Source: Limimaricola soesokkakensis
GTDB taxonomy: Bacteria; Pseudomonadota; Alphaproteobacteria; Rhodobacterales; Rhodobacteraceae
Direction: 5' to 3'
Assembly (NCBI RefSeq): GCF_900172345.1
Contig: NZ_FWFY01000014.1
Coordinates: 1 to 44,247, forward strand
Length of the DNA stretch: 44,247 nt
The notes below the pieces were generated by a model. It was not told where the DNA came from and did not search any database. It worked only from the letters and a program-made list of their open reading frames with translations. Made by a program: the position numbers and the translations under genes. Positions 22,671 to 31,131 of the stretch are shown piece after piece. How positions within the stretch are numbered: position 1 is the first letter of the stretch; every line of letters begins with the position of its first letter.

Positions 22671-22715
22671 ATGCTGATCACGCTCGCCGGGCCGCAATCG
22701 CGGGGCGGTTGCTGA
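22671..22715 (+). CDS. 14-residue leader peptide overlapping the livG start
   Basis: The ORF MLITLAGPQSRGGC starts at ATG 22671 behind the strongest Shine-Dalgarno in this area (AGGGGAGGAAGG, 22653-22664). Its TGA (22713-22715) overlaps the livG ATG (22715) as TGATG. livG itself has only a weak ribosome site (GGGGCGG), so the small ORF may deliver ribosomes to livG by translational coupling. It is not rich enough in Leu, Ile or Val to resemble a classical attenuator. It may also be fortuitous; no homology is known to me. Confidence 0.4.
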   Translation: MLITLAGPQSRGGC

Positions 22716-23464
22716 TGGACGCTGTTCTGAAGGCCGAAGGGCTCACCAAGGAATTCAAGGGCTTCATCGCCGTCAACAAGGTCGATCTGGCCGTCGAGCG
22801 AGGCTCGATCCACGCGCTGATCGGTCCCAACGGGGCGGGCAAGACGACCTGCTTCAACCTGCTGACCAAGTTCCTGCAGCCGACGCGCGGCACGATCACC
22901 TATGACGGGCGCGACATCACCAAGATGGCCCCCGCCGACATCGCCCGGCTCGGCATGGTGCGCAGCTTCCAGATCTCGGCCGTGTTCCCGGATCTCAGCG
23001 TCCTGCAGAACGTGCGCGTGGCTCTGCAGCGCAAGCGCGGCGACAGCTATGACTTCTGGCGCTCGGAGCGTGGGCTGACCCAGTTCGACGACGAGGCGCG
23101 CGAACATATCGATGCGGTCGGGCTGTCGGAGTTCACCGATACCCGCGCGGGCGAGCTGTCCTATGGCCGCAAGCGTGCGCTGGAGATCGCGACGACGTTG
23201 GCGCTCGATCCCGCGATGCTGCTCCTGGACGAACCGATGGCCGGCATGGGCCAGGAAGACGTGGAACGCACCTCGGCGCTGATCAAGCGCATCGCCGCGA
23301 ACCGCACCATCCTGATGGTCGAGCACAACCTTAAGGTCGTCGCGGATCTGTCTGACAAGATTACGGTTTTGGCGCGCGGTGAAATCCTTGCCGAGGGCGA
23401 TTACGCCACCGTGTCGAAATCGCCCGACGTGATCGACGCTTATATCGGAGCCGGACATGACTGA
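22715..23464 (+). CDS. livG: Branched-chain-type ABC transporter ATP-binding protein LivG
   Basis: A 249-residue cytoplasmic ATPase of an importer of the HAAT (branched-chain amino acid) class. It carries Walker A GPNGAGKTT, the LivG-type signature LSYGRKRALEIA, Walker B MLLLDEP and the switch histidine in LMVEHNLKVV. The ATG at 22715 overlaps the stop of a 14-codon leader ORF; a TTG at 22709 is an alternative start. It overlaps livF by 8 nt. The substrate is not evident: relatives import amino acids, amides, urea or aromatic acids. Confidence 0.92.
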   Translation: MDAVLKAEGLTKEFKGFIAVNKVDLAVERGSIHALIGPNGAGKTTCFNLLTKFLQPTRGTITYDGRDITKMAPADIARLGMVRSFQISAVFPDLSVLQNVRVALQRKRGDSYDFWRSERGLTQFDDEAREHIDAVGLSEFTDTRAGELSYGRKRALEIATTLALDPAMLLLDEPMAGMGQEDVERTSALIKRIAANRTILMVEHNLKVVADLSDKITVLARGEILAEGDYATVSKSPDVIDAYIGAGHD

Positions 23465-24200
23465 GGCCGCCACGATGACCCACCGCCCCGCCGCCACCGG
23501 CGACGCGCTCCTGAAGGTCGAAGGGCTGCAGGGCTGGTACGGCGAAAGCCACGTGCTGCACGGCATCGATTTCGAGGTGCGCGAAGGCGAGGTGGTGACG
23601 CTTCTGGGCCGCAACGGCGCCGGCAAGACCTCGACGCTCAAGGCGATCATGGGGATCCTGTCGAAGCGCACCGGCTCGGTGACGATGCGCGGCACCGAGA
23701 CGATCGGGCTCGAGCCGCGCCACATCGCCAAGCTCGGCATCGCGCTGTGCCCCGAAGAGCGCGGCATCTTCTCGTCGCTCAATGTCGAGGAGAACCTGAT
23801 GCTGCCGCCGAAGATCGCCGAGGGCGGTCTCTCGGTCGAGCGGATCTACCAGCTGTTCCCGAACCTTCTGGAGCGCAAGCGCAGCCAGGGCACCAAGCTG
23901 TCGGGGGGCGAGCAGCAGATGCTCGCCATCGCCCGGATCCTGCGCACCGGCGCCAAGCTGCTGCTGCTCGACGAGCCGACCGAGGGGCTCGCCCCGGTGA
24001 TCGTCCAGCAGATCGGCGCGACGATCCGCGAGCTGAAGAAGGAGGGCTTCACCATCGTGCTGGTCGAGCAGAACTTCCGCTTCGCGGCCTCGGTCGCGGA
24101 CCGCCACTATGTCGTCGATCAGGGCCGGGTGGTGGACATGATCCCCAACGCCGAACTCGACGCCAACATCGACAAGCTGCACGCCTATCTGGGCGTCTGA
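23457..24200 (+). CDS. livF: Branched-chain-type ABC transporter ATP-binding protein LivF
   Basis: The second 247-residue ATPase of the importer, with Walker A GRNGAGKTS, signature LSGGEQQMLAIARIL, Walker B LLLLDEPTEGLAP and VLVEQNFRFA. The PEERGIFSSLNVEENL segment after the Q-loop is typical of LivF. The start at 23457 overlaps livG and has GGAG 6 nt upstream. It pairs with LivG on the cytoplasmic face of the LivH/LivM channel. Confidence 0.93.
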   Translation: MTEAATMTHRPAATGDALLKVEGLQGWYGESHVLHGIDFEVREGEVVTLLGRNGAGKTSTLKAIMGILSKRTGSVTMRGTETIGLEPRHIAKLGIALCPEERGIFSSLNVEENLMLPPKIAEGGLSVERIYQLFPNLLERKRSQGTKLSGGEQQMLAIARILRTGAKLLLLDEPTEGLAPVIVQQIGATIRELKKEGFTIVLVEQNFRFAASVADRHYVVDQGRVVDMIPNAELDANIDKLHAYLGV

Positions 24201-24246
24201 TGGCTTCACAAGGCGCATGAAAAGCGCCGTCCACTGGGAGGAAAAC

Positions 24247-25449
24247 ATGAAGAAAACCATTCTCGGAGCGCTGACCGTCGCGTCCTTCGGCCTGCCCGCC
24301 ATGGCGCAGGACAACATCGAGGTGACGCTGGGCGTGCTGAACGACCGCTCCGGCGTCTATGCCGACCTTTCGGGCGAAGGCTCGGTCGTCGCGGCGCGCA
24401 TGGCGGTCGAGGATTTCGACGCCGCCTCGAAGGGGCTCGACGTCGAGGTGATCTCGGCCGATCACCAGAACAAGCCGGACATCGCCTCGAACATCGCGCG
24501 CCAGTGGTACGACCAGGACGGCGTCGACGCGATCCTCGACGTGCCGACCTCCTCGACCGCGCTCGCGGTGGCCGACATCACCGCCCAGGCCAACAAGATC
24601 CTGATCGACAGCGGCGCCGGCTCGACCCAGCTCACCGGCGAGCAGTGCCAGCCGACCACGATCCACTGGACCTATGACACCGCGGCGCTGGCCAAGGGCA
24701 CCGGTGGCGCCGTGACCGAGGCGGGCGACAAGAAGTGGTTCTTCCTCACTGCCGACTACGCCTTCGGCCATTCGCTCGAGGAAGAGACGATGAAGATCGT
24801 CGAGGAATCCGGCGGGGAGATCGTGGGCTCGGTCCGCCATCCCTTCCCGGCCACCGACTTCTCGTCCTTCCTGCTGCAGGCCCAGGCCTCTGGCGCGGAC
24901 GTGATCGGCCTCGCCAATGCCGGCGGCGACACCGTCAACGCGATCAAGCAGGCCTCCGAGTTCGGCATCACCCAGTCCGGGCAGTCGCTCGCGGCGCTGC
25001 TGATGTTCATCACCGACGTGCATGCGCTCGGCGCGCAGACCGCACAGGGGCTGGTGCTCACCGAGGCGTTCTACTGGGATCATGACGACGAGACCCGCGA
25101 GTGGTCTGCCCGCTTCGAAGAGAAGTTCGGCTCGAAGCCGACCATGGTCCATGCCGGCGTCTATTCGGGCACCATGCACTACCTGCGCGCCGTCGAGGCC
25201 ACCGGTTCGACCGATGGCGACGTGGTGGCCGAGTGGATGAAGGCCAACGAGTTCGACGATCCGCTCTTCGGCGAGGGCTACGTGCGCAAGGACGGCCGCG
25301 TGATCCACGACATGCACCTCTACGAGGTGAAGACGCCGGATGAATCGACCGGCGAGTGGGACCTCTACAAGCACGTCTCGACCATCCCCGGCGAGGAAGC
25401 CTTCCTGCCGATGGAAGGCTCGGGCTGCGCCTTTGCCAACGAAAGCTGA
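24247..25449 (+). CDS. ABC transporter periplasmic substrate-binding protein (LivK-like)
   Basis: A 400-residue periplasmic binding protein of the Peripla_BP_6 class. It has a Sec signal peptide (MKKTILGALTVASFG, cleavage after AMAQ), then TLGVLNDRSGVYADLSGEG and the VLDVPTSSTALAV-type region that line the first lobe. The start at 24247 has GGGAGG 5 nt upstream; an ATG at 24217 would displace the signal peptide. The gene is placed between the ATPase and permease genes, with a strong hairpin after it. The ligand is unknown; an amino acid, amide or small aromatic acid are all possible. Confidence 0.88.
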   Translation: MKKTILGALTVASFGLPAMAQDNIEVTLGVLNDRSGVYADLSGEGSVVAARMAVEDFDAASKGLDVEVISADHQNKPDIASNIARQWYDQDGVDAILDVPTSSTALAVADITAQANKILIDSGAGSTQLTGEQCQPTTIHWTYDTAALAKGTGGAVTEAGDKKWFFLTADYAFGHSLEEETMKIVEESGGEIVGSVRHPFPATDFSSFLLQAQASGADVIGLANAGGDTVNAIKQASEFGITQSGQSLAALLMFITDVHALGAQTAQGLVLTEAFYWDHDDETREWSARFEEKFGSKPTMVHAGVYSGTMHYLRAVEATGSTDGDVVAEWMKANEFDDPLFGEGYVRKDGRVIHDMHLYEVKTPDESTGEWDLYKHVSTIPGEEAFLPMEGSGCAFANES

Positions 25450-25457
25450 TCCTGACC

Positions 25458-25484
25458 GGGCGCGCCGCGTGACGCGGCGCGCCC
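25458..25484 (+). other. Strong intercistronic hairpin after the binding-protein gene
   Basis: An 11-bp all-G+C stem (GGGCGCGCCGC / GCGGCGCGCCC) with loop GTGAC starts 8 nt after the binding-protein stop, with no U-tract. In many importer operons such a structure protects the binding-protein message or reduces read-through, so that the binding protein outnumbers the permease. That role is inferred. Confidence 0.6.
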
Positions 25485-25524
25485 ACCTCCGCCCCAAGGG
25501 GCCACTCAAAACAACGGGACAGGC

Positions 25525-26412
25525 ATGTTCGAACTCCTAGGCATACCGCCGCAGGTTCTGATGGGGCAGCTCCTGCTCGGGCTGATCAACGGGTCGTTCT
25601 ACGCGGTCCTGTCGCTCGGCCTCGCGGTGATCTTCGGCCTCCTCAACATCATCAATTTCAGCCATGGCGCACAGTACATGCTCGGCGCCTTCGTCGCATG
25701 GATGCTGCTCGAATATCTCGGCATCAATTACTGGTGGGCGCTGCTCCTCGCCCCGGTGATCGTCGGCGCGACCGGCATCGTGCTGGAGAAGCTGGCGCTC
25801 CGGCGGCTCTACCACCTCGACCATCTCTACGGCCTGCTGCTGACCTTCGGCGTCGCGCTGATCATTCAGGGGCTGTTTCGCAACTACTACGGCATCTCCG
25901 GCCTGCCCTACCAGATCCCGTCGCAGCTCTCCGGCGGCCAGAATCTCGGCTTCATGTTCCTGCCCAACTACCGTGGCTGGGTCGTGGTGGCCTCGGTCGT
26001 GGTCTGCTTCGGCACCTGGTTCGTGATCGAGAAGACCCGGCTCGGCGCCTATCTGCGCGCCGCGACCGAGAACCCGACCCTCGTCGGCGCCTTCGGCATC
26101 AACGTGCCCCTGATGATCATGCTGACCTACGGCTTCGGCGTGGCGCTGGCGGGCTTCGCCGGCGTGCTCGCGGCGCCGATCTACTCGGTCAACCCGAACA
26201 TGGGCGCCGACCTGATCATCGTCGTCTTCGCGGTCGTGGTGATCGGCGGCATGGGCTCGATCATGGGCGCCATCGTCACCGGCTTCGGCCTCGGCATCGT
26301 CGAGGGTCTCACCAAGGTGTTCTACCCGGCGGGCTCCGCCGTGGTGATCTTCGTGATCATGGCCATCGTGCTGATGATCAAGCCCGAGGGCCTGTTCGGG
26401 AGGAACAACTGA
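25525..26412 (+). CDS. livH: Branched-chain-type ABC transporter permease LivH
   Basis: A 295-residue inner-membrane permease with about eight hydrophobic segments. The N-terminal GLINGSFYAVLSLGLAVIFG and INFSHGAQYMLGAF, and the C-terminal VVIGGMGSIMGAIVTGFGLG, are diagnostic. It begins after the intercistronic hairpin and its TGA overlaps the livM ATG by one base. It forms the translocation channel with LivM. Confidence 0.93.
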   Translation: MFELLGIPPQVLMGQLLLGLINGSFYAVLSLGLAVIFGLLNIINFSHGAQYMLGAFVAWMLLEYLGINYWWALLLAPVIVGATGIVLEKLALRRLYHLDHLYGLLLTFGVALIIQGLFRNYYGISGLPYQIPSQLSGGQNLGFMFLPNYRGWVVVASVVVCFGTWFVIEKTRLGAYLRAATENPTLVGAFGINVPLMIMLTYGFGVALAGFAGVLAAPIYSVNPNMGADLIIVVFAVVVIGGMGSIMGAIVTGFGLGIVEGLTKVFYPAGSAVVIFVIMAIVLMIKPEGLFGRNN

Positions 26413-27392
26413 TGAGCGTGAGCGATATCCAGGCCCCGGTGAACGAGCGCCGCCCCGCCACCGCCGGCATGCCGATGCTGCACAAGGCGATATTCGCGGT
26501 GCTCTTCGTGCTGCTCGCCATCCTGCCGATGCTGGTCTACCCGGTCTTCGCGATGAAGGTGATGTGCTTCGCGCTCTTCGCGGCGGCCTTCAACCTGCTC
26601 CTGGGCTTCGGCGGGCTTTTGTCCTTCGGCCATGCCGCCTATTTCGGCGGTGCTTCCTACGTGGCGGCGCATGCCTCCAAGGTCTGGGGCTGGACGCCCG
26701 AGGCGTCGATCCTTGTCGGCACGCTGGCGGCGGGCCTGCTGGGCCTCGCGATCGGCGCGCTGGCGATCCGCCGGCAGGGCATCTACTTCGCCATGGTGAC
26801 GCTGGCCTTCGCGCAGATGGTCTATTTCTTCGCGCTGCAGGCCGATTTCACCGGCGGCGAGGACGGGATCCAGTCGGTGCCGCGCGGCGAGTTGTTCGGC
26901 CTGTTCTCGGTCAACAGCAACGAGGCGCTCTACTACCTCGTGCTCGCCATCACCTTCGGCGGCATCCTGTTTCTCTACCGCATCGTGCATTCGCCCTTTG
27001 GGCAGGTGCTCAAGGCGATCCGCGAGAACGAACCGCGCGCGATCTCGCTGGGCTACCGGGTCAACCGCTACAAGCTCATGGTCTTCGTGCTCTCGGCCAG
27101 CTTTGCCGGGCTCGCGGGCGCGACCAAGAGCCAGGTGTTCCAACTTGCCTCGCTCACCGACGTGCATTGGTCGATGTCGGGCGAGGTGGTGCTGATGACG
27201 CTGCTGGGCGGCGTCGGCACGGTGTTCGGGCCGATCCTCGGCGCAACCATCGTGGTGACGATGCAGAACTACCTCGCCTCGATGGGGGCATGGGTCACGG
27301 TGATCCAGGGCGTGATCTTCGTGCTCGGCGTGCTTCTGTTCCGCGAAGGCATCATCGGCGTGCTGTCGAAATGGCTCAAGCGGCCGCTCTGA
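26412..27392 (+). CDS. livM: Branched-chain-type ABC transporter permease LivM
   Basis: A 326-residue membrane permease and partner of LivH. It has a slightly longer N-terminus, then FNLLLGFGGLLSFGHAAYFG, GIYFAMVTLAFAQMVYF, the cytoplasmic EAA-like loop LKAIRENEPRAISLGY and TLLGGVGTVFGPILGA. The start at 26412 overlaps the livH stop (TGATG), with GGGAGGA 10 nt upstream. It is the last gene of the operon and is followed by an intrinsic terminator. A frame extending back into livH to 25698 is a shadow. Confidence 0.93.
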   Translation: MSVSDIQAPVNERRPATAGMPMLHKAIFAVLFVLLAILPMLVYPVFAMKVMCFALFAAAFNLLLGFGGLLSFGHAAYFGGASYVAAHASKVWGWTPEASILVGTLAAGLLGLAIGALAIRRQGIYFAMVTLAFAQMVYFFALQADFTGGEDGIQSVPRGELFGLFSVNSNEALYYLVLAITFGGILFLYRIVHSPFGQVLKAIRENEPRAISLGYRVNRYKLMVFVLSASFAGLAGATKSQVFQLASLTDVHWSMSGEVVLMTLLGGVGTVFGPILGATIVVTMQNYLASMGAWVTVIQGVIFVLGVLLFREGIIGVLSKWLKRPL

Positions 27393-27412
27393 GGGACCGC
27401 CACTGAAAAGAC

Positions 27413-27443
27413 AAAGGCCCGGGCGGATCGCTCGGGCCTTTTT
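27413..27443 (+). terminator. Intrinsic terminator after livM
   Basis: AAAGGCCCGGGC-GGATC-GCTCGGGCCTTTTT gives a 12-bp stem with one wobble pair and a T5 tract, 20 nt after the livM stop. The A-run on the other side may also help end the convergent Hsp70 gene. Confidence 0.85.
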
Positions 27444-27494
27444 CGTGGCGTCGGTGGACAGGTCGTTCATGCGTATTTTAGGAACAAAGTTGCC

Positions 27495-28748
27495 TCAGGC
27501 GAAGCGGCGACCGGCCTCCAATGCAAGACCGGTGCCGACCGAGCCCAGCATGTCCCCCGTGGCGATCCGCGCCTCGGGCAGATGCGCGGCCACTAGCGAC
27601 CGCAGTACTGGCAGCCGCGAGGAACCGCCGGTCATGAACACCGTTCCGATCGCCTGCGGTCCGACGCCGGCCTGTGACAGTACCGCGCCGATCCGCTCGC
27701 CGATCCGGCGCAGCGGCATGGCGATCGCCTCCTCGAAACCCGTGCGCGTCACCACCGGGTTCGGACCGCCCACGAGCGGCTTCAACTCCAGCCGCGCGGC
27801 CTCGGCCTCCGACAGGTCGAGCTTCACCCCCTCGACCGCCATGGCGAGCGCATGGCCGCGCCGATCCTCGACCGCGCGGACCATCCGGTCCACGAGTTCG
27901 GAGGCATCCGCCTCCCGGGACAGCGCCTTGAGATCCGACAGGGCCCGCGCCGCGTAGAGCCGATTGATGCGATGCCACGTGGCGAAATCCACGTAGTAGT
28001 GACGCGGCATGTCTCCCTTGCCGCCGCGGATCGGGCTGCCGAGGCCGAGATACGGCATCGCGCTCGCGAGGCTCAGCAGCCGGTCGAGATCGGTGCCGCC
28101 GACGCGGATGCCGTCATTGGCGAGGATGTCATCCGCGCGATCCGGCCGTTCCATCCGGTCGGGGCCGACGCGCACCACCGAGAAATCCGAGGTGCCGCCG
28201 CCGATGTCGACGATGAGGACCAGTTCCTCCTGCGCGGTGCCGCTTTCGTAATCCAGCGCCGCCGCGATCGGCTCGTATTGAAAGCCGACCTCGGAGAAGC
28301 CCGCGCCGCGCGCGATCTCCTCCAGCGCGTCCTGCGCCGCGCGGTCGCCCGCCGCGTCGTCATCGACGAAATGCACGGGCCGGCCCAGCACCGCGCGCTC
28401 CACCCCCGGCGCGACCGCGTCGAGCCGAGCGCGCAGGTGGCCGAAGTACCGGCCGAGGATCTCGACGAAGCTCACCGAGCGACGGCCGATCGCGGTGCGC
28501 TCGGTGATGAGCGAGGAGCCCAGCGTGCTCTTGAGACCGCGCAGCAGACGCCCCTCCTCGCCCGTCACATAGGCCGAGATCGCGGCGCGGCCGAAGATCG
28601 GCGCCGGGTCGTCCACCTCCCAGAACACGGCGCTGGGCAGCGTCACCTCGTCACCCTCGAGCGCGATCAGCCGCGCCCCGCGCGCAGCGCCGAGCCCCAT
28701 GGTGGAGTTGGAGGTGCCGAAATCGATGCCGCAGGCCACGGGGGTCAT
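27495..28748 (-). CDS. YegD-type Hsp70 family ATPase
   Basis: A 417-residue Hsp70-fold protein made almost only of the nucleotide-binding domain. Phosphate motif 1 is GIDFGTSNST, phosphate motif 2 VLIVDIGGGTSDFS and the adenosine motif VFMTGGSSRLPVL. The substrate-binding and lid domains of DnaK are missing, as in the E. coli YegD group, whose cellular role is not settled. The start at 28748 has GGAGA 7 nt upstream. A CTAGAC box 50-60 nt upstream may be its -10, but the -35 is weak. It lies between a transporter operon and the flagellar cluster, with no evident link to either. Confidence 0.88.
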   Translation of the reverse strand: MTPVACGIDFGTSNSTMGLGAARGARLIALEGDEVTLPSAVFWEVDDPAPIFGRAAISAYVTGEEGRLLRGLKSTLGSSLITERTAIGRRSVSFVEILGRYFGHLRARLDAVAPGVERAVLGRPVHFVDDDAAGDRAAQDALEEIARGAGFSEVGFQYEPIAAALDYESGTAQEELVLIVDIGGGTSDFSVVRVGPDRMERPDRADDILANDGIRVGGTDLDRLLSLASAMPYLGLGSPIRGGKGDMPRHYYVDFATWHRINRLYAARALSDLKALSREADASELVDRMVRAVEDRRGHALAMAVEGVKLDLSEAEAARLELKPLVGGPNPVVTRTGFEEAIAMPLRRIGERIGAVLSQAGVGPQAIGTVFMTGGSSRLPVLRSLVAAHLPEARIATGDMLGSVGTGLALEAGRRFA

Positions 28749-28839
28749 GAGAATGTCTCCGCCTTGATCGGCCCGCCGGGCCGTTGTCGAGCGGACCCGT
28801 CTAGCGGCAAGACGGGCGCGGCGAAAGCCCCGAGGCGGC

Positions 28840-30234
28840 TCAGCCCGCCTGTCCGACCCGGCGCAATGGCGCCGGCGGTTGCGGCGCCTTCGGCAGCGCC
28901 ACGTTGATCCCGGCCTCGCTCAACATGCGGTAGATCTCGGCAAAGCTCTCATCGGCCACCATCGCCTCACCCTTGCGCTGGCTCAGGAAGCCGTCGGCCG
29001 GGCCGGCAAAGCGGATCGCGGCGTCGACCTCCTCGTCGGAGCCCTGCTTGTAGGCGCCGATCCGGATCAGCTCCTCCATATCGGCATGCCGCGCGAGGCT
29101 GCGCCGCGCCGCCTGCAGCACCGCGTATTCCGCAGCCGAATGGCAGCCCGGCAGCATTCGGGAAATGCTCTTCTGGATGTTCACGGCGGGGAACCGCCCC
29201 TGCTCGGCGATGGACCGGTCGAGCACGACATGGCCGTCGAGCACACCGCGCACGGCGTCGGCAACCGGCTCGTTCATGTCGTCGCCATCGACCAGCACGG
29301 TGTAGAGCCCGGTGATGTCGCCCTGCCCCTCCGCACCGGGACCCGAACGCTCCAAGAGCTGCGGCAACTCGGCGAAGACCGTGGGCGGGTAGCCCTTGGC
29401 GGTCGGCGGCTCGCCCGCCGCCAGTCCGATCTCGCGCTGCGCCATGGCGAAGCGGGTGACGCTGTCCAAGAGCAGCAGCACCTGCAACCCCTGGTCGCGG
29501 AAATGCTCGGCCACCGCCGTTGCGGTCCAGGCCGCCTGGCGGCGCATCAGGGGCGGCTCGTCGCCGGTTGAGACCACCATGACGGAACGCGCCATGCCCT
29601 CGGGGCCGAGATCCTCCTGGATGAAATCCTGCACCTCGCGGCCGCGCTCGCCGACGAGACCCACGACGATCACGTCGGCCTGCGCGCCGCGCGCCAGCAT
29701 CGCCATCAGGGTCGATTTGCCGACGCCCGAACCCGCGAAGACCCCCATGCGCTGGCCTCGGCACAGCGGCACGAAGACATCGAGTGTCTTGATGCCGGTG
29801 TCGAGCCGCGCCCCGACGCGGCGCCGCGCGAATGCCGCCGGAGGGCCGGCCCGCACCTGCCGCGCCGCCTCGCCCTCCATCAGCGGGCCGCGCCCGTCCA
29901 GCGGTTCGCCCAGCGCATTGACCACACGGCCGATCCACGAGGTATCGGGCCGCAGCAGGTCGCCGCGCGGGCTGTGTTCCACCCGGTCGCCCACCACGAC
30001 GCCGGCCCATGAGCCGAAGGGCAGCAGATGCGTGCCGCGGGCGTCGATGCCGACGACCTCGCCCAGCACCGGGCCGCGGGCGCCATGCACCGTGCAGCGC
30101 CCGCCGATCCCGACCGCGCGTTCCAGCCCGCTCACCGTGAGCGACAGGCCCAGCACCGCGCGCACCTCGCCGGTGATGCGCGCCTCCGGAGCGTTGCGCA
30201 GTTGCGACGTCAGTTCCGAAAATGCGGTCTGCAT
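28840..30234 (-). CDS. fliI: Flagellum-specific ATPase FliI
   Basis: A 464-residue ATPase of the flagellar type III export apparatus, related to the F1 beta subunit; with FliH it delivers export substrates to FlhA/FlhB. Motifs are Walker A AGSGVGKST (K173), VVGLVGERGREVQDF, Walker B LLLLDSVTRFAMAQREI and YPPTVFAELPQLLERSG. The start at 30234 is chosen for its GGAG 8 nt upstream; ATG 30255 has no ribosome site. It diverges from flgB across only 67 bp. fliJ, often just downstream of fliI, is not there: the next gene on that strand is the Hsp70 homologue. Confidence 0.95.
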   Translation of the reverse strand: MQTAFSELTSQLRNAPEARITGEVRAVLGLSLTVSGLERAVGIGGRCTVHGARGPVLGEVVGIDARGTHLLPFGSWAGVVVGDRVEHSPRGDLLRPDTSWIGRVVNALGEPLDGRGPLMEGEAARQVRAGPPAAFARRRVGARLDTGIKTLDVFVPLCRGQRMGVFAGSGVGKSTLMAMLARGAQADVIVVGLVGERGREVQDFIQEDLGPEGMARSVMVVSTGDEPPLMRRQAAWTATAVAEHFRDQGLQVLLLLDSVTRFAMAQREIGLAAGEPPTAKGYPPTVFAELPQLLERSGPGAEGQGDITGLYTVLVDGDDMNEPVADAVRGVLDGHVVLDRSIAEQGRFPAVNIQKSISRMLPGCHSAAEYAVLQAARRSLARHADMEELIRIGAYKQGSDEEVDAAIRFAGPADGFLSQRKGEAMVADESFAEIYRMLSEAGINVALPKAPQPPAPLRRVGQAG

Positions 30235-30301
30235 GAAAATCACTCCGGTAGTCATGCCGATTTATACATGCTATCCATGATCGACCGGAAAGGAAACGCA
30301 A
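30235..30301. promoter_or_regulatory. Divergent fliI / flgB promoter region
   Basis: These 67 bp are markedly A+T-rich and must hold signals for both directions. On the minus strand TATAAA (30266-30261) resembles a -10 box for fliI. On the plus strand GCCGATTT (30256-30263) resembles the sigma28 -10 element, but no matching -35 is present. No sigma54 site or CtrA site was found. Confidence 0.35.
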
Positions 30302-30694
30302 ATGCTCGACGGAATGTCCTTCTTTGCTCTTGCCTCGAAGCGCCTCGACTGGCTCGCGGCGCGGCAAAAGGTGGTTTCCGAGAACATCGCCAACGCCAAC
30401 ACCCCGGGCTTTCGGGCCAAGGAAGTGTCGGGTTTCGAGGCGCTGCTGGCCGGCCGGCAGGCGGGTATCGCCACCACCGATCCGCGCCACATCACCTCTT
30501 CGGGCGGCCGCCACGAGACGACCCGGGTCATCGACGACCCGGTCGCGTGGGAACGTTCGATCGATGGCAACTCGGTGGTGCTGGAGCAGCAGACGGTAAA
30601 GGCCTCGGAGATCAGCGAGAGCTACCGCCTCGCCACCCAGCTCTATCGCAAGGGCCACGAATTGCTCACCATGTCCGCCACCGGCCTGCGCTGA
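30302..30694 (+). CDS. flgB: Flagellar proximal rod protein FlgB
   Basis: A 130-residue rod subunit with the conserved N-terminal ASKRLDWLAARQKVVSENIA and NANTPGFRAKE signature of rod/hook proteins, and the C-terminal heptad region ending in KGHELLTMSATGLR. It is exported by the flagellar type III system and forms the proximal rod. It begins a plus-strand operon continuing through flgC, fliE, fliQ, an SltF-like gene, flhA, fliR and flhB. AGGA lies about 8 nt before the start. Confidence 0.95.
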   Translation: MLDGMSFFALASKRLDWLAARQKVVSENIANANTPGFRAKEVSGFEALLAGRQAGIATTDPRHITSSGGRHETTRVIDDPVAWERSIDGNSVVLEQQTVKASEISESYRLATQLYRKGHELLTMSATGLR

Positions 30695-30711
30695 CCCTTT
30701 AGGAGACCGTC

Positions 30712-31122
30712 ATGGACCCGCTTTCCTCGATCAGCGCCATCGCCGCCAGCGGCATGCGGGCGCAGGGCGAACGGCTCAAGGTCGTCGCCGAGAACGTCGC
30801 CAACGCGGATTCGACCGGCAGCACGCCCGGCGCCGACCCGTATCGCCGCAAGACCCTGGCCTTCGAAGAGCTGGTCGACCGCGCGATCGGCGCCTCGATG
30901 GTCAAGGTCGAGCAGATCGGCCGCGACGACAGCCCCTTCTCGCTGGTGCACGATCCCGCGCATCCGGCCGCCGACGACAAGGGCATGGTCAAGATGCCCA
31001 ACGTCAACCCGATCCTCGAAATGAGCAACATGCGCGAGGCGTCGCGTAGCTACGAGGCGAACATGAACATGTTCGAAGCCGGGCGCGACATGCGCAACCA
31101 GATGATCGACCTCCTGCGATAG
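30712..31122 (+). CDS. flgC: Flagellar proximal rod protein FlgC
   Basis: A 136-residue rod protein with SAIAASGMRAQGERLKVVAE, VANADSTGSTPGADPYRRK and the C-terminal VNPILEMSNMREASRSYEAN and DLLR segments. The start at 30712 has GGAGA 5 nt upstream and lies 17 nt after flgB. It assembles with FlgB, FlgF and FlgG into the rod. Confidence 0.96.
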   Translation: MDPLSSISAIAASGMRAQGERLKVVAENVANADSTGSTPGADPYRRKTLAFEELVDRAIGASMVKVEQIGRDDSPFSLVHDPAHPAADDKGMVKMPNVNPILEMSNMREASRSYEANMNMFEAGRDMRNQMIDLLR

Positions 31123-31131
31123 GGCTGACCG

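Noticed and set aside
22671-22715. The livG leader ORF as a classical leucine/valine attenuator
   Set aside because: It has only two Leu, one Ile and no Val, with no run of regulatory codons and no terminator hairpin before livG.
30256-30263. GCCGATTT as a sigma28 -10 element for flgB
   Set aside because: No TAAA-type -35 lies at the right spacing, so it is mentioned only within the promoter region entry.
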